DNA from: Paenibacillus vini
GTDB taxonomy: Bacteria > Bacillota > Bacilli > Paenibacillales > Paenibacillaceae
DNA: 64,000 nucleotides
Direction: 5' to 3'
NCBI RefSeq assembly: GCF_018403325.1
Contig: NZ_BOSL01000017.1
Span: 1 to 64,000, forward strand
The translations under genes were made by a program, and so were the position numbers. Shown piece after piece: positions 7,684 to 16,384 of the stretch. The number at the start of each line of letters is the position of its first letter. The first letter of the stretch is position 1. Under the pieces are notes generated by a model. The model ran no database searches. It had not been told where the DNA came from and saw only the letters and a list, made by a program, of their open reading frames with translations.

Positions 7684-8730
7684 TTAAATGTTGATTGTGA
7701 GGAAAATTCGCTCGATACTGTCGACTTCTCCGTAACTAACGCGCAAGAATACCGCATCCCCAACGCTCGGATTATCCGGGTCGAGCTCGACAACTGGCGC
7801 GGTCAGCACGTCGTTCCGTTCTAGCGATTCGAGATACGCCTTCACCGCGACAATGAGCGTTGCTTGACCGTCCGCGTTGTTGTTGAGTTTGCCGATATAC
7901 GAGTCGGCCGCCGTCCGCATAATATCCGTCGAAATGGATTGTCGTGCGCGAATCGAGCGAATTTTCTTACCGGACGTTACGAGCCCTTGCTCGATCTTCA
8001 CCTTTTCGCCGTCGTGAACGAATACGAGCGAACCGGCCTGCAGCGCCGTCTTAATCTGCGCGTTTGTCAGGCGCTTTGTCACGTCATCGGCCGGAACCTG
8101 CGCGTATGTCGTCGACCGGTTAATTGCGGTACCTGCGATAAGGCCCGCAACCCACGGCGCATATTCGGACGAGTTGTACGTTTCCGTTCCGATTTTTACG
8201 CCGGAAATCAGATTTACGATGTAATCGTCGCTATTAAGCGTTGTCCGCGCGTTGCCTTGCGTCGGATCTGCGTCAGTGGTTTCGTCACCGCCGAATACCG
8301 CGATAAAGTGCTTACCTTCTTCGCGATTGCGCGAAACCCACGTTTTTGTTGCGGCTTGTTCCGTTACGTCGTACTCGCCGTCGAAGACAAATACGTTAAA
8401 CTGGCGCGTATCAAAAGCGTCGCGCATGTCGACGTAATCTTCCGCAACCGGCGTAGTCGGCATCGTGTAGACGAGCACCTCTTTTGCGCCGCCTTGGAGC
8501 GTGAGCAATACGGACTGGACATTCGCCAGGCCAAACGTGTCGACCGCCTGCTTTTCGGATTCGATCGTGTAAAACGTTTTGGCTTGCGCGTTCGATCCGT
8601 AAGTCAATAGCGGAATAGCGACGGTGCCTCGCGCGCCTCCGCGAATTTGAGCCGCGGCCGCCTCGACAAAGTTAATGTATAGGCCGGGCCGTACGGGAAG
8701 TGCCGTCGGGTCCCAAGAACCTCCTGCCAT
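7684..8730 (-). CDS. Tail sheath protein (XkdK family)
   Basis: A 348-residue sheath protein that surrounds the tube and contracts during injection. It shows the family start (GGSWDPTALPVRPGLYINFV) and a VLVYTMPTT segment. The C-terminal beta-rich arm carries SIERIFLTINI at the very end. At 348 residues it is a short sheath, lacking large inserted domains. It is preceded by AAGGAGGTTTTCAA and the ATG at 8730, and the tube gene follows after 14 bases. Confidence 0.92.
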   Translation of the reverse strand: MAGGSWDPTALPVRPGLYINFVEAAAAQIRGGARGTVAIPLLTYGSNAQAKTFYTIESEKQAVDTFGLANVQSVLLTLQGGAKEVLVYTMPTTPVAEDYVDMRDAFDTRQFNVFVFDGEYDVTEQAATKTWVSRNREEGKHFIAVFGGDETTDADPTQGNARTTLNSDDYIVNLISGVKIGTETYNSSEYAPWVAGLIAGTAINRSTTYAQVPADDVTKRLTNAQIKTALQAGSLVFVHDGEKVKIEQGLVTSGKKIRSIRARQSISTDIMRTAADSYIGKLNNNADGQATLIVAVKAYLESLERNDVLTAPVVELDPDNPSVGDAVFLRVSYGEVDSIERIFLTINI

Positions 8731-8752
8731 TTGAAAACCTCCTTATGAAATA

Positions 8753-8779
8753 GAAAAGGCGCTCCGCATTGGAACGCCT
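8753..8779 (-). terminator. Hairpin terminator between tail completion and sheath genes
   Basis: On the minus strand AGGCGTTCC and GGAGCGCCT pair around a short loop (AATGC) and are followed by TTTTCTATTT. The structure begins directly after the stop of the 8781-9203 gene, so it separates the head-tail joining genes from the highly expressed sheath and tube genes. Confidence 0.65.
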
Positions 8780-8780
8780 T

Positions 8781-9203
8781 CTATCGTTGATTGACCGTTA
8801 TTTTGTTCATCTTCGGATACTGCGGTTGAGTCCGGGATTCACGCACCGCCGTTTCGAGTATGCCGATGCTTACGTAAATGCCGCCCTCCGTTTTGGCCGG
8901 TTGCGAGAACGCGAACGATTCAACGCGCATACGCCCAATCGTGTCCGCTTCGTAAAACGCACGTGCCAGCGCATCCATTTTCGGAAGCACCTGCTCCGGC
9001 TTAGTCGCGAAATAAACGATTTGATAATCGCGATCAATTCGGTAATGGTAGCGCGTTTCCGTCTCGCGATCATCGTTTAAAAAGCGGATGACAAATGAGT
9101 TGTGGACGGGAGCGGTCGGCACCGTCTGTTTCGTTGTGGTCGCGTCTGGAAACTTCGCCTTGACGAGCGCTTCGATCGCGACAATATCTTCGATTAACGC
9201 CAA
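8781..9203 (-). CDS. Phage tail terminator-like protein
   Basis: About 140 residues. The longer frame reaches 9224, but a TTG at 9203 stands one base after the stop of the preceding gene and follows a GGGGTGG site, so I prefer that start. The sequence (ALIEDIVAIEALVKAKFPD, then FVIRFLNDDRETETRYHYRID) is predicted to mix alpha and beta, as in small tail-completion proteins of the XkdJ position. The family is not certain. The role is inferred from its place between the gp10-like gene and the sheath. Confidence 0.7.
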   Translation of the reverse strand: MALIEDIVAIEALVKAKFPDATTTKQTVPTAPVHNSFVIRFLNDDRETETRYHYRIDRDYQIVYFATKPEQVLPKMDALARAFYEADTIGRMRVESFAFSQPAKTEGGIYVSIGILETAVRESRTQPQYPKMNKITVNQR

Positions 9204-9204
9204 C

Positions 9205-9627
9205 TTACCACCCCGCTCTCTCAAGGCCGGAGTTGATTTCGTCCTCGATATGTTGCTGCCATTTGCGCTCGTTCTTTTTCGCCGGCTCGTCGAGGAATTG
9301 TTTCACTGTGCCTGGCGTGCGTAGATTCTTTCCGCCCGCGTCCTCTTCGTGGATGTAATAAGCGTAATTAAAACGCCCACTCCGCGTATTGACAACGGCA
9401 TTCGCGCTAATCGATCCGGTCAAGTTCGCGCCCGTCCCCTCGATTTGCTCGACTGTAATTGTCCGGCGCAGCGTCCCTTCATCAATCGGCGCAACGTCTA
9501 CGGCTTCCGCTTTCCATGCGTCGAGTACGTCGTGCATCCCGATCCGCGCCGCTTCCGCCGCAACTTCCGGCGACTTCTCGATCAATTCCGCCAACTGCGA
9601 AATGTCAAAGTCGAATGACAACGCCAT
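9205..9627 (-). CDS. HK97 gp10-like / XkdI-like tail protein
   Basis: A 140-residue protein of the HK97 gp10 type that acts at the head-tail junction. Typical marks are the VAPIDEGTLRRTITVE segment (about residues 58-74), which corresponds to the conserved P-x-x-T-G-x-L-R-R-S signature, and FNYAYYIHEED (about 100-110), the usual Y-A-x-x-V/I-x-x-G/E region. Its ATG abuts the stop of the XkdH-like gene. Confidence 0.85.
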   Translation of the reverse strand: MALSFDFDISQLAELIEKSPEVAAEAARIGMHDVLDAWKAEAVDVAPIDEGTLRRTITVEQIEGTGANLTGSISANAVVNTRSGRFNYAYYIHEEDAGGKNLRTPGTVKQFLDEPAKKNERKWQQHIEDEINSGLERAGW

Positions 9628-9944
9628 TACACGAACACCTCCGTCATAAGCGGCTTTCCGTTGAGGCCGCGCTTAACCTCGATACTTTCCGGCTTACGTG
9701 CGACAGTCACGCCCAATTCGTTCGTGTACGCTATGACGTCGTCGTACGATACGTCCGGTAGTTTATCGAGGATAATGCGCAGGCTCGTCGTAGCCTCTTC
9801 GCCGTATTGGTTCGTTACGACGTTCGTTTCTTCGGTGACTCGCGCCTTATACGGGATGATTGCGCCGGGCGTTGTTCCGCCCCATCCGTCATCCGCGCCG
9901 GGCTTCGTTACAGTTACGTTTTGTTTCAGCGGAATATACGGCAT
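9627..9944 (-). CDS. Head-tail joining protein (XkdH-like)
   Basis: 105 residues from the ATG at 9944, which overlaps the stop of the upstream gene as TAATG. An in-frame ATG 15 bases earlier is less likely. The sequence MPYIPLKQNVTVTKPGADDG with TEETNVVTNQYGEE resembles the beta-rich stopper proteins of this position, such as XkdH. It probably closes the connector after packaging. Function is inferred from gene order and general resemblance. Confidence 0.75.
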   Translation of the reverse strand: MPYIPLKQNVTVTKPGADDGWGGTTPGAIIPYKARVTEETNVVTNQYGEEATTSLRIILDKLPDVSYDDVIAYTNELGVTVARKPESIEVKRGLNGKPLMTEVFV

Positions 9945-10342
9945 TATAACGTCACCCACCCAACGCGCCGCTTCGATAGCGTTATGCCATTCTCCGCGCC
10001 AATAAGATCGATCGCCGTCTGTGGAATCAACTTGCGCAAATCAGCGTCGGGTCCCGTTATATATGCGTCTTTAAAATCGAAGTTGGCGACGCCAGTTACG
10101 GAAAACCCCGTTATTCCCTGGCGCGCCAACCGGTTCGTATCGTTAAAAGCGATCGTCAGTACGTTCGCAAATTCGTATACTGCCGCATCCGGCACCGTAT
10201 ATTTCGGATAAGTCCGGATCAGCGTGCGCTCGGCGACGTTTAACATTCGTTGTCTTTTCGCCGCGTCCGCTTCCGTCCAGTCTTCGATATCAGCGCAGTT
10301 TGCGGTAATATAATGGTCCGCGAGTGTTACGTTTTGAGCCAT
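9944..10342 (-). CDS. Head-tail connector / adaptor protein
   Basis: A 132-residue protein with a helical character (TEADAAKRQRMLNVAERTLIRTYP, about residues 23-46) typical of adaptor proteins that dock below the portal, as in the XkdG/YqbG position. It begins with MAQNVTLADHYITANCADIE. Its ribosome site (GGAGGTGAG) can pair with the end of the upstream gene in a 7-bp hairpin. Confidence 0.75.
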   Translation of the reverse strand: MAQNVTLADHYITANCADIEDWTEADAAKRQRMLNVAERTLIRTYPKYTVPDAAVYEFANVLTIAFNDTNRLARQGITGFSVTGVANFDFKDAYITGPDADLRKLIPQTAIDLIGAENGITLSKRRVGWVTL

Positions 10343-10350
10343 CCGCGCTC

Positions 10351-10373
10351 ACCTCCGTTTATTTTCCGGAGGT
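10351..10373 (-). promoter_or_regulatory. Hairpin that can sequester the connector gene's ribosome binding site
   Basis: Perfect 7-bp arms, ACCTCCG at 10351-10357 and CGGAGGT at 10367-10373, are separated by 9 bases. On the transcript the distal arm contains the GGAGGT ribosome site of the 9944-10342 gene. The proximal arm includes the last codons and approaches the stop of the 10359-10607 gene. Ribosomes finishing the upstream gene would melt the structure, giving translational coupling. The structure is visible; the effect is inferred. Confidence 0.5.
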
Positions 10374-10607
10374 TTTTGCGCGAGGTTTAGGCGCAGGCTT
10401 AGCGGATACTTCCACCGGTTCTGCGTCCTTTTTCGGCTCCTCCGGTTTAACTTTGCTTTCTTCCGACAAATAGCCGTAGTTTGAAACAAGGACACCGCAA
10501 AGTACGGTGTCCTCCGTATAGGCGACGCCGCCTACAAAATGTAGACCTTCGCGCACACCGTTAAACTGCGGATTTGGTGTTTTAATCTTGAACAATTTTA
10601 CAACCAC
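10359..10607 (-). CDS. Small phage head protein, unknown function
   Basis: An 82-residue protein between the major capsid gene and the connector. The N-terminal half is globular-looking (KTPNPQFNGVREGLHFVGG). The C-terminal 30 residues are a Lys/Pro/Ala/Glu-rich tail (KVKPEEPKKDAEPVE) likely to be disordered. Position and shape resemble small capsid-linked proteins of the gpFI type, but I do not recognise a family. The start at 10607 lies 3 bases from the capsid stop. Confidence 0.65.
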   Translation of the reverse strand: MVVKLFKIKTPNPQFNGVREGLHFVGGVAYTEDTVLCGVLVSNYGYLSEESKVKPEEPKKDAEPVEVSAKPAPKPRAKTSGK

Positions 10608-10609
10608 CT

Positions 10610-11521
10610 TTACGCGGACTTCTTAATGCCTTTCAACCGTGCCGCAGTGCGAGCGTTAAAGACGGCCATTCCTGCGAACCATTCTACGCGGGTACGGAAC
10701 GCCGGCTTATCTTGAAGCTCACCGAGGTCACGGACATCCATGATTCCGCTCTGCAGCCCGGAAACAGCATCACCTGCGCCGAAACGAACAGCGTAAATTG
10801 AACCGGTATCATTAGCAGTTCCTTGCGTCTCATTGAATCCCAGGATTTCAGCGCCGACATTGTCTTTTTCGATAACACGGATCGGAACTCCACCATACGT
10901 AATAATCGGGCGGCCGAACGCGTCGAGTGCGGATTCGCTGTAACCCGAGTGGTTCTGTAGCAGCTTTTTGATCTCACGGCGCATTGCCTTGGAGCAGAAA
11001 AGAGCCGACGCTTCCCCTTCGATAGCATCTACGAGCTCGTCCAGCATCGCGATTGTCAGTACGCCGCCATTTGTACCGGCGCTAATGACCTGGTCGCCTG
11101 TGATCCGAGTCTTCAAACCGTCAAAACCCTTCGGGTCTACGGCAGAATCCCCGTTAAAATACTGCTTAGTCAGCGCCAAAGAGAGCGCCTTTACTTTCAT
11201 GGCAGTTTGAATCGCACGCTGATCGTTCTTGTCGCTCTGCGTCTTGACGATATAAGTATCAATATCGAGGTCGCCCCCAGCGATGTAGAGGCGCTCTGTT
11301 TTCGGATTAATGATACCTGTAGATTCGGTGTACGACTCATTAACACCGCGAAAAGCCACACCAGGTAGTTCACCCTCTAGGTTGTAAGCGTAAGCGTTCC
11401 CCTGAATATCCATCTGCGGCAACATTTCAAGGAAGGCGGAACTTTCCGCAAATGTTTGAATTACTCCGCGTTGGAGCATGTCTTGAGAAAGCTTCGCTGC
11501 TTCGGTAAGTGTAAGACTCAT
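10610..11521 (-). CDS. Major capsid protein
   Basis: 303 residues, preceded by the scaffold gene and followed by connectors, as expected of an HK97-fold capsid protein. The sequence supports this: EAAKLSQDMLQRGVIQTFAE at the N-terminus, a long helix around residues 110-125, SALFCSKAMRREIKKLLQ (about 170-188), then the IITYGGVPIRVIEKD segment typical of the A-domain and a C-terminal VEWFAGMAVFNARTAARLKG. No long N-terminal delta domain is visible, consistent with a separate scaffold. Confidence 0.9.
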   Translation of the reverse strand: MSLTLTEAAKLSQDMLQRGVIQTFAESSAFLEMLPQMDIQGNAYAYNLEGELPGVAFRGVNESYTESTGIINPKTERLYIAGGDLDIDTYIVKTQSDKNDQRAIQTAMKVKALSLALTKQYFNGDSAVDPKGFDGLKTRITGDQVISAGTNGGVLTIAMLDELVDAIEGEASALFCSKAMRREIKKLLQNHSGYSESALDAFGRPIITYGGVPIRVIEKDNVGAEILGFNETQGTANDTGSIYAVRFGAGDAVSGLQSGIMDVRDLGELQDKPAFRTRVEWFAGMAVFNARTAARLKGIKKSA

Positions 11522-11564
11522 TAATAAACCTCTCCCATATGGTTATTTAGGCCGATGAATAGGC

Positions 11565-12185
11565 CTATTGTTTTTGTTTCATCCCTTGTTGGATGAGTTG
11601 CGTCGCCGTCATTCCAGAAAGATCGGCCTTATGGGTTCCCCCGTTTGTATCGCCGCCAATCTGACGCGATCCGGACGATTGACTCGCTAAGTATGGTTTT
11701 GCTTCGATCAGCGCTTTGATGACGTCTACCATACCGACCACGTTGCCAGATTCATCGACGGTCACTCCGGAGATGTCCGCCAACTGGAACGCATCATCGA
11801 TCGCATCGGGGCGAATCTTAACATCGCCGGTTGTCGCTAGTTCCTTGAACTCGGCCTTGACCAAGCGTTTATTTGCGGACTCAAGCGCTTTTGTGCGTGC
11901 TTCTTCCGCCTCTTGAGCGCGCTTTTCGGCGGCTTCTTTTGCGGTAGACCATTCGGCCTGCTTCCCTTCAAAATCCGCTAATTTCGCTTTGATATCGTCA
12001 TAGTCTGCGTACTTTTTGCGTTCCCTCGCGAGCCTGTCCGCCACAATACGATCGACTTCGTCTTGCGGCACGAGTTTCGGAGGCTCTGGCGTAGGTTCTG
12101 GATTAGGGTCGGGATCTGGCGTTGGGTCTTCCGCAAAAAGCTGCAAATTTAACGGCAATTTAAAGCGATTCATAGCGTTTTTCAT
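11565..12185 (-). CDS. Capsid scaffold protein
   Basis: About 206 residues from the ATG at 12185 (GGGAGGATTGCGA in front). A longer frame to 12275 lacks a ribosome site. It shows the common head-scaffold start LPLNLQLFAE, then an acidic Pro/Asp repeat (DPTPDPDPNPEPTPEP), a central charged coiled coil (RERKKYADYDDIKAKLADFE to about residue 120) and a C-terminal TQLIQQGMKQKQ tail. Such proteins template capsid assembly and leave or are cleaved before packaging. Confidence 0.85.
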   Translation of the reverse strand: MKNAMNRFKLPLNLQLFAEDPTPDPDPNPEPTPEPPKLVPQDEVDRIVADRLARERKKYADYDDIKAKLADFEGKQAEWSTAKEAAEKRAQEAEEARTKALESANKRLVKAEFKELATTGDVKIRPDAIDDAFQLADISGVTVDESGNVVGMVDVIKALIEAKPYLASQSSGSRQIGGDTNGGTHKADLSGMTATQLIQQGMKQKQ

Positions 12186-12255
12186 TCGCAATCCTCCCGT
12201 ACAAGGCTCGTCAGCACATTTTTCCGCAGCTTTTAACGTCTTCCGCGTCTGGACA

Positions 12256-12283
12256 AAAAGAAAACGCCGCTTCACAGCGACGC
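12256..12283 (-). terminator. Hairpin terminator at end of minor head gene
   Basis: Minus-strand GCGTCGCT and AGCGGCGT pair (two G-T pairs) around GTGA, followed by TTTTCTTTTT. The stem overlaps the last codons of the minor head gene, separating it from the scaffold and capsid genes. Confidence 0.6.
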
Positions 12284-13111
12284 TAACTCGGGTTTTCTAA
12301 GTGCGGTTAATTGATGCCGGCATTGCGGATGAAACAGAGAGCGTCTTGATATGTCTCCCACGAACGGATAGTCTCCCGGAGCATCGCGCAACAACTTGAC
12401 GATTCGCCCTTCCCACGGACCACAAGCATCCTGCGCACCGTGTCGGGAGACTCGCGCATAAAAAGCGCCGCGGCCAAGAGCTTCGTTAATGGTCGCGTCT
12501 CTATGCGCCGAGCTCATTTTTGTGCGCGTAACCATTTCGCAATAGGTTTCGGGCTTCCACCGCCTGCCCGCGCTATCAATTATGCCGGTTTCGACAGCAC
12601 TGCCGAGCGTCTTACGCATTCGTTCCAGAATATCCGCGCTAATCGTACGCCGGCCGTTGATTCCTTTTGCGAGATTGGCGCGCATTGCTTCGGCTGTCGC
12701 TTGCCTGACCGCCTGACGAACGCGTCGATCGATGTTTTGGGTTACGGCTAAGAGGTCGGCCTGCGTATCAGCGACAACGGATGCGATCAGTTCCTTATTT
12801 GCGCGGTTAAACTTTACGATCTTTTCTGCCTCGATCACCGTCTCGGCCGCACCTAAGTCGATAATCGTACGAATTATCCCGTCGGTGATCGCTTTCGGAA
12901 TGTTCTCCTCGACCCAAGCAGATGCCTCTTCATTGAGACTACTCAAAATCTTGGCGACTTCCGCCAATGCTGCTGCAGAATTGGCTCGCGACATGTCCGA
13001 TAAGTCAACGCGTAGTAACTCCGATTTAATCGCCTCTACCGCTTCCTTGTACGCAGAAACAAGCCGCTCAACTTCGCGGTCATACGTCGGGTCCGGGAAC
13101 CGTTCAGCCAT
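12272..13111 (-). CDS. Phage minor head protein (minor capsid 2 / gp7-like)
   Basis: A 279-residue protein between portal and scaffold. The N-terminal two thirds are helical. The C-terminal third has the signature of the SPP1 gp7 / phage minor capsid 2 family: YCEMVTRTKMSSAHRDATIN (about residues 190-210), then SRHGAQDACGPWEGRIV and a closing PFVGDISRRSLFHPQCRHQL with conserved Cys and His. Such proteins enter the capsid and can influence DNA ejection. Its ATG abuts the portal stop. Confidence 0.88.
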   Translation of the reverse strand: MAERFPDPTYDREVERLVSAYKEAVEAIKSELLRVDLSDMSRANSAAALAEVAKILSSLNEEASAWVEENIPKAITDGIIRTIIDLGAAETVIEAEKIVKFNRANKELIASVVADTQADLLAVTQNIDRRVRQAVRQATAEAMRANLAKGINGRRTISADILERMRKTLGSAVETGIIDSAGRRWKPETYCEMVTRTKMSSAHRDATINEALGRGAFYARVSRHGAQDACGPWEGRIVKLLRDAPGDYPFVGDISRRSLFHPQCRHQLTALRKPELASL

Positions 13112-14553
13112 TACGCGGCACCTTCGTTAAATACCGAAGCATCTACGGTTCCATTAACTCGCGCCTCGTCTGCGTCAATTCTCGCGATAGCCTGGGCGGT
13201 CTGTTCGTCAGAAAGGCCGTCTAAGAGCCTAATTGCGTCACTAACCGCGAGAGTCGGCTTACCGCCGGTCCGTATTTGCGCAATTTCCGCCTGCTCACGC
13301 TCGTCCGTTGGAAGTCCGTCGGAGAATATGATGTGCGGCTTAGTCGGCGTATAGCCCGGTTTCTCTTTCGACTGAGCGTGTTCGAGTAACTGCGCAATGT
13401 ATAGCGCCTCGGTTAGTGCCTTATCGAAGTATTGACGTTTGCGCGCGATTTTCGAAAGTAACGGGCCCATGCGATACTTAACGGCCAGGCCGGTTGCGCC
13501 GCTTGTTCCTGCGTTTTCCTTGCCTAACGCGATTGGCGGTAGTTCGGCCGTGGTTAGAAGAGTGTCTATCAACTTATCGAGTTCTTTGAACGCGGCCTCA
13601 AGTTGGCCGTCCCAAGTCACGTACTTCGGCTCGACCTCACCCTGCCCTGCTACCTCGAACACTTTCGCAAAGGCAGCTCGCATTATAGGCTGACCGTCGG
13701 GCCCTTCTTCGAGAACGCCGGTCGGAACGGTTAAAATCGGATCGGCATGCTTGTCCAAGATGGCAGCGATTTGCGTGAGCCTATTGTTGATCTCCTCGAA
13801 TATCGCAGCATGTTCCGATATATCGTCCACGCCTTCCCAGCTATCGTCTAGTGCGAAGTTCGGAACGTGAATCACTAACGGAAGTGGGACGCCTGTCGCA
13901 GTGGTAATTGACTCAGGCAGCTCCTCGGTAATAGTCCAAGAAGTTACCTCACCGTCTTGATTAGAAGTCGGTGAAAGTAGGTACCTCTTCGAAATAATTG
14001 AGCCAGGTCCGTGAGTCTCCACAAAAAGTTCCCATCGTGAAGCACTCTCCTCGTAAATAGGAACGGCAATATGGAATCGCGTAATTTTCTTCTTGTTTCC
14101 TGCGACCGGTTCTGGGAACACGTACGTCGGGTTTTGCGCCTCAATAATCGCGCGGTAAGGGTCGTCGCTTTCCGGCAGGGCGCCTCGGTAATCCTGCGCC
14201 CATTTCACCTTATAAAACGAATCACCTCGGTACGCGTTGCCGTGCGCCATCTCGTAATTCACGACCTGCAGCGCGTTATCTTTAACAATACGGTCGACCG
14301 CCTGTTGTTCCGGAGACCCCTCTTTACCGGCGTTGTATATTGGAGACTCACTAAAGAGCAAATCAGCGGCCTTTTTACAGATGAGCGCGGCGTAGTTAGC
14401 GTAAACATACCGCCGACCGTCCTGTTCGATTTGCTCTTGTACTCTTCTGATTAGGTTCTTATTGGTCGTTACAATATCTCTATTTTTTCGATACCGTGAG
14501 ACCCTGTCCTTATGTTCCTCAGGTGGAAATGAACCTCCTACTTCGAACATCAC
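13111..14553 (-). CDS. Portal protein
   Basis: A 480-residue portal between the large terminase and the minor head protein. Family features are VYANYAALICKKAADLLFSE (about residues 49-69), the ADPILTVPTGVLEEGPDG core and the tunnel-loop and crown region with GKENAGTSGATGLAVKYRM (about 340-360). The dodecameric portal is the packaging vertex and docks the terminase. The ATG at 14553 follows AAGGAGGGTGGCG. Confidence 0.92.
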   Translation of the reverse strand: MMFEVGGSFPPEEHKDRVSRYRKNRDIVTTNKNLIRRVQEQIEQDGRRYVYANYAALICKKAADLLFSESPIYNAGKEGSPEQQAVDRIVKDNALQVVNYEMAHGNAYRGDSFYKVKWAQDYRGALPESDDPYRAIIEAQNPTYVFPEPVAGNKKKITRFHIAVPIYEESASRWELFVETHGPGSIISKRYLLSPTSNQDGEVTSWTITEELPESITTATGVPLPLVIHVPNFALDDSWEGVDDISEHAAIFEEINNRLTQIAAILDKHADPILTVPTGVLEEGPDGQPIMRAAFAKVFEVAGQGEVEPKYVTWDGQLEAAFKELDKLIDTLLTTAELPPIALGKENAGTSGATGLAVKYRMGPLLSKIARKRQYFDKALTEALYIAQLLEHAQSKEKPGYTPTKPHIIFSDGLPTDEREQAEIAQIRTGGKPTLAVSDAIRLLDGLSDEQTAQAIARIDADEARVNGTVDASVFNEGAA

Positions 14554-14563
14554 GCCACCCTCC

Positions 14564-16384
14564 TTATAATCCCTTAGGTTTTTTGCCCCAAACTCTTCCT
14601 CTTCGCGCTACCCCTCCGGCAGCTTCCACCGCTCCGGCCAAGGCGTCCGGCAAATCATCATGAGTACCGGACGGAAACTGTTCCATTTGCTCAAGCAATA
14701 ACCGGTGAGACCGATTAAAACGCAAAAGGCCGCTTTCAATGAGCGGCTCCAACGACTCGATTCGGACTTCCTTCTTCGTACGCGATACAACTGGTTTCAC
14801 GCGCGTAGTTCCAATCTGTTCCTTGCGTAACCGTTCGAGTAGCTGACGGTACATATCATGCTGCGCCCCAACGGTTTCGATCGCGAATACCTTGTGCCCG
14901 TATTCAACGATAGCTGTAACGGATTCATCCAACGCAATATGAGACGGACATTTGCGCGCCCAAGCGTCTATTACGTATAAAACACCAGTTTGTTGGTGTT
15001 TCCCAACTGTGACAATCGCGTTATAGTCGGACCGGCTACTCTTACCTTGCGCAATGTCCCAAAATGCGTAAAAGTTGAGCGGTATTGGGCGGCCGTGCTC
15101 GTCAAAGAGGTCTGATTCGTCGTAATATCGGAATGTCTCCGGGTTAAATACCGCGGATTCCTCGTCAATCGGCGTATTCTGATACTCTGTATTAAAAGCC
15201 TTCGATCCGTTATCCCATTTCCACGTCATCAACTTCCAAATCGGCTGTGCTTCCGGCCACAACACGACGGCTCCGCGGTCCATTTCATCGCGATTGGCTT
15301 CATAGAAACTCAATGCGGCAGCGGCTCGGTCTTCCGATTCGTAATTTAGATATATTTCGCGACATTTCTCCCAGAGATCGGTTCTTTCAGGTTCCTCGAT
15401 AAGTGCTTTATATAGCTTTGAGTTAAAATCAGCCCGCTTCATTACCGTGAGAAGTAACGCCTCATGGTGTACAACAGTACCCATATAAACGATTGCCGTC
15501 TTTTTGCCTCGCGGATCACCGAGAGGCATTACCGTTTGAGAAAACCAGTCACGCATCTTCTGTCTCAACTCAGGCGTCGCCGCGTTAGAACGAATATCCT
15601 CAAGGTCATCACAAACGATTAAATCCGGCCGAACCCCGTCCCAATTTCGTCCGCGAAGAGCCTGGTTTGTTGATGCGGCTTCCATTTTAGTCAACTGCCG
15701 CTGTCCGCCGCTCGCCGTTGGCTCCCAAGCTACGAACTCCGAGGAATTATCTTTCGGGTTCATTTGTTGCTTCGTGTGGAGCAGCGGTCCAAAATCGCGC
15801 CGGAGTTTTTCGTTACTCTTTAATTGGCTCGCGATCCACTCCAAATTACCGGTCGATACCGCTGGCGTCTCCGAAATATTGATGATATATTTCCGGTGTC
15901 GATACGCAATCTCCCTCGTCGGAAACGCTCTCGACAAATACGTCGATTTTGCGTGAGAACGTGGCGCCCCACGCGATACCTTAGCGTTTACCTGCCGCAA
16001 GGAAACATCGTCCATTGTCGCGCAAATCTCGCGGTGAAACTCCGGTGCTTCCGCTACGTCCGATATGTCGAAGCCGTCCCAATTTCCGGGGTTACCGGGA
16101 TTGCGCGCTTCCGAAAAGTATTCGAGTGCGAAGAAGAGCAGGTCGCCCTCTGCGCGGTGAATGCGGCTCAGCCGGTCGAACTCGTCAAGGTATTGCGCGA
16201 GCTCCGCTTCCTCATCCGAAGTCAGAGCGGTAATATCCAAGGTCATTGCGCCAATTAATTCATCAAGCCGCGCGATCATTTCGGCGCGTTCGTCCCGTTC
16301 AACCCATCGGTCATTTATCCAAGCGATATTACCGTCTCCTCTCCGTGAAATTAGCGATTTATAAGCGAACCCTACCGAATACAC
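14564..16384 (-). CDS. terL: Terminase large subunit
   Basis: 606 residues. A Walker A-like motif (GAPRSHAKST, about residues 138-147) is followed by a Walker B (PDLIVCDDLED, about 253-263). The C-terminal nuclease domain starts with FYAFWDIAQGKSSRSDYNA (about 430-450), whose Asp residues fit the RNase H-fold metal site. It powers DNA translocation and cuts the concatemer. The GTG at 16384 lacks a good ribosome site and the true start may be slightly downstream near the GGAGAGGAG at 16320-16340. Unusually, the small subunit is not adjacent but lies beyond a serine recombinase. Confidence 0.93.
   Translation of the reverse strand: MYSVGFAYKSLISRRGDGNIAWINDRWVERDERAEMIARLDELIGAMTLDITALTSDEEAELAQYLDEFDRLSRIHRAEGDLLFFALEYFSEARNPGNPGNWDGFDISDVAEAPEFHREICATMDDVSLRQVNAKVSRGAPRSHAKSTYLSRAFPTREIAYRHRKYIINISETPAVSTGNLEWIASQLKSNEKLRRDFGPLLHTKQQMNPKDNSSEFVAWEPTASGGQRQLTKMEAASTNQALRGRNWDGVRPDLIVCDDLEDIRSNAATPELRQKMRDWFSQTVMPLGDPRGKKTAIVYMGTVVHHEALLLTVMKRADFNSKLYKALIEEPERTDLWEKCREIYLNYESEDRAAAALSFYEANRDEMDRGAVVLWPEAQPIWKLMTWKWDNGSKAFNTEYQNTPIDEESAVFNPETFRYYDESDLFDEHGRPIPLNFYAFWDIAQGKSSRSDYNAIVTVGKHQQTGVLYVIDAWARKCPSHIALDESVTAIVEYGHKVFAIETVGAQHDMYRQLLERLRKEQIGTTRVKPVVSRTKKEVRIESLEPLIESGLLRFNRSHRLLLEQMEQFPSGTHDDLPDALAGAVEAAGGVARRGRVWGKKPKGL

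Noticed and set aside
7864-8610. 248-codon plus-strand frame opposite the tail sheath gene
   Set aside because: Antisense shadow of a conserved structural gene; no ribosome site.
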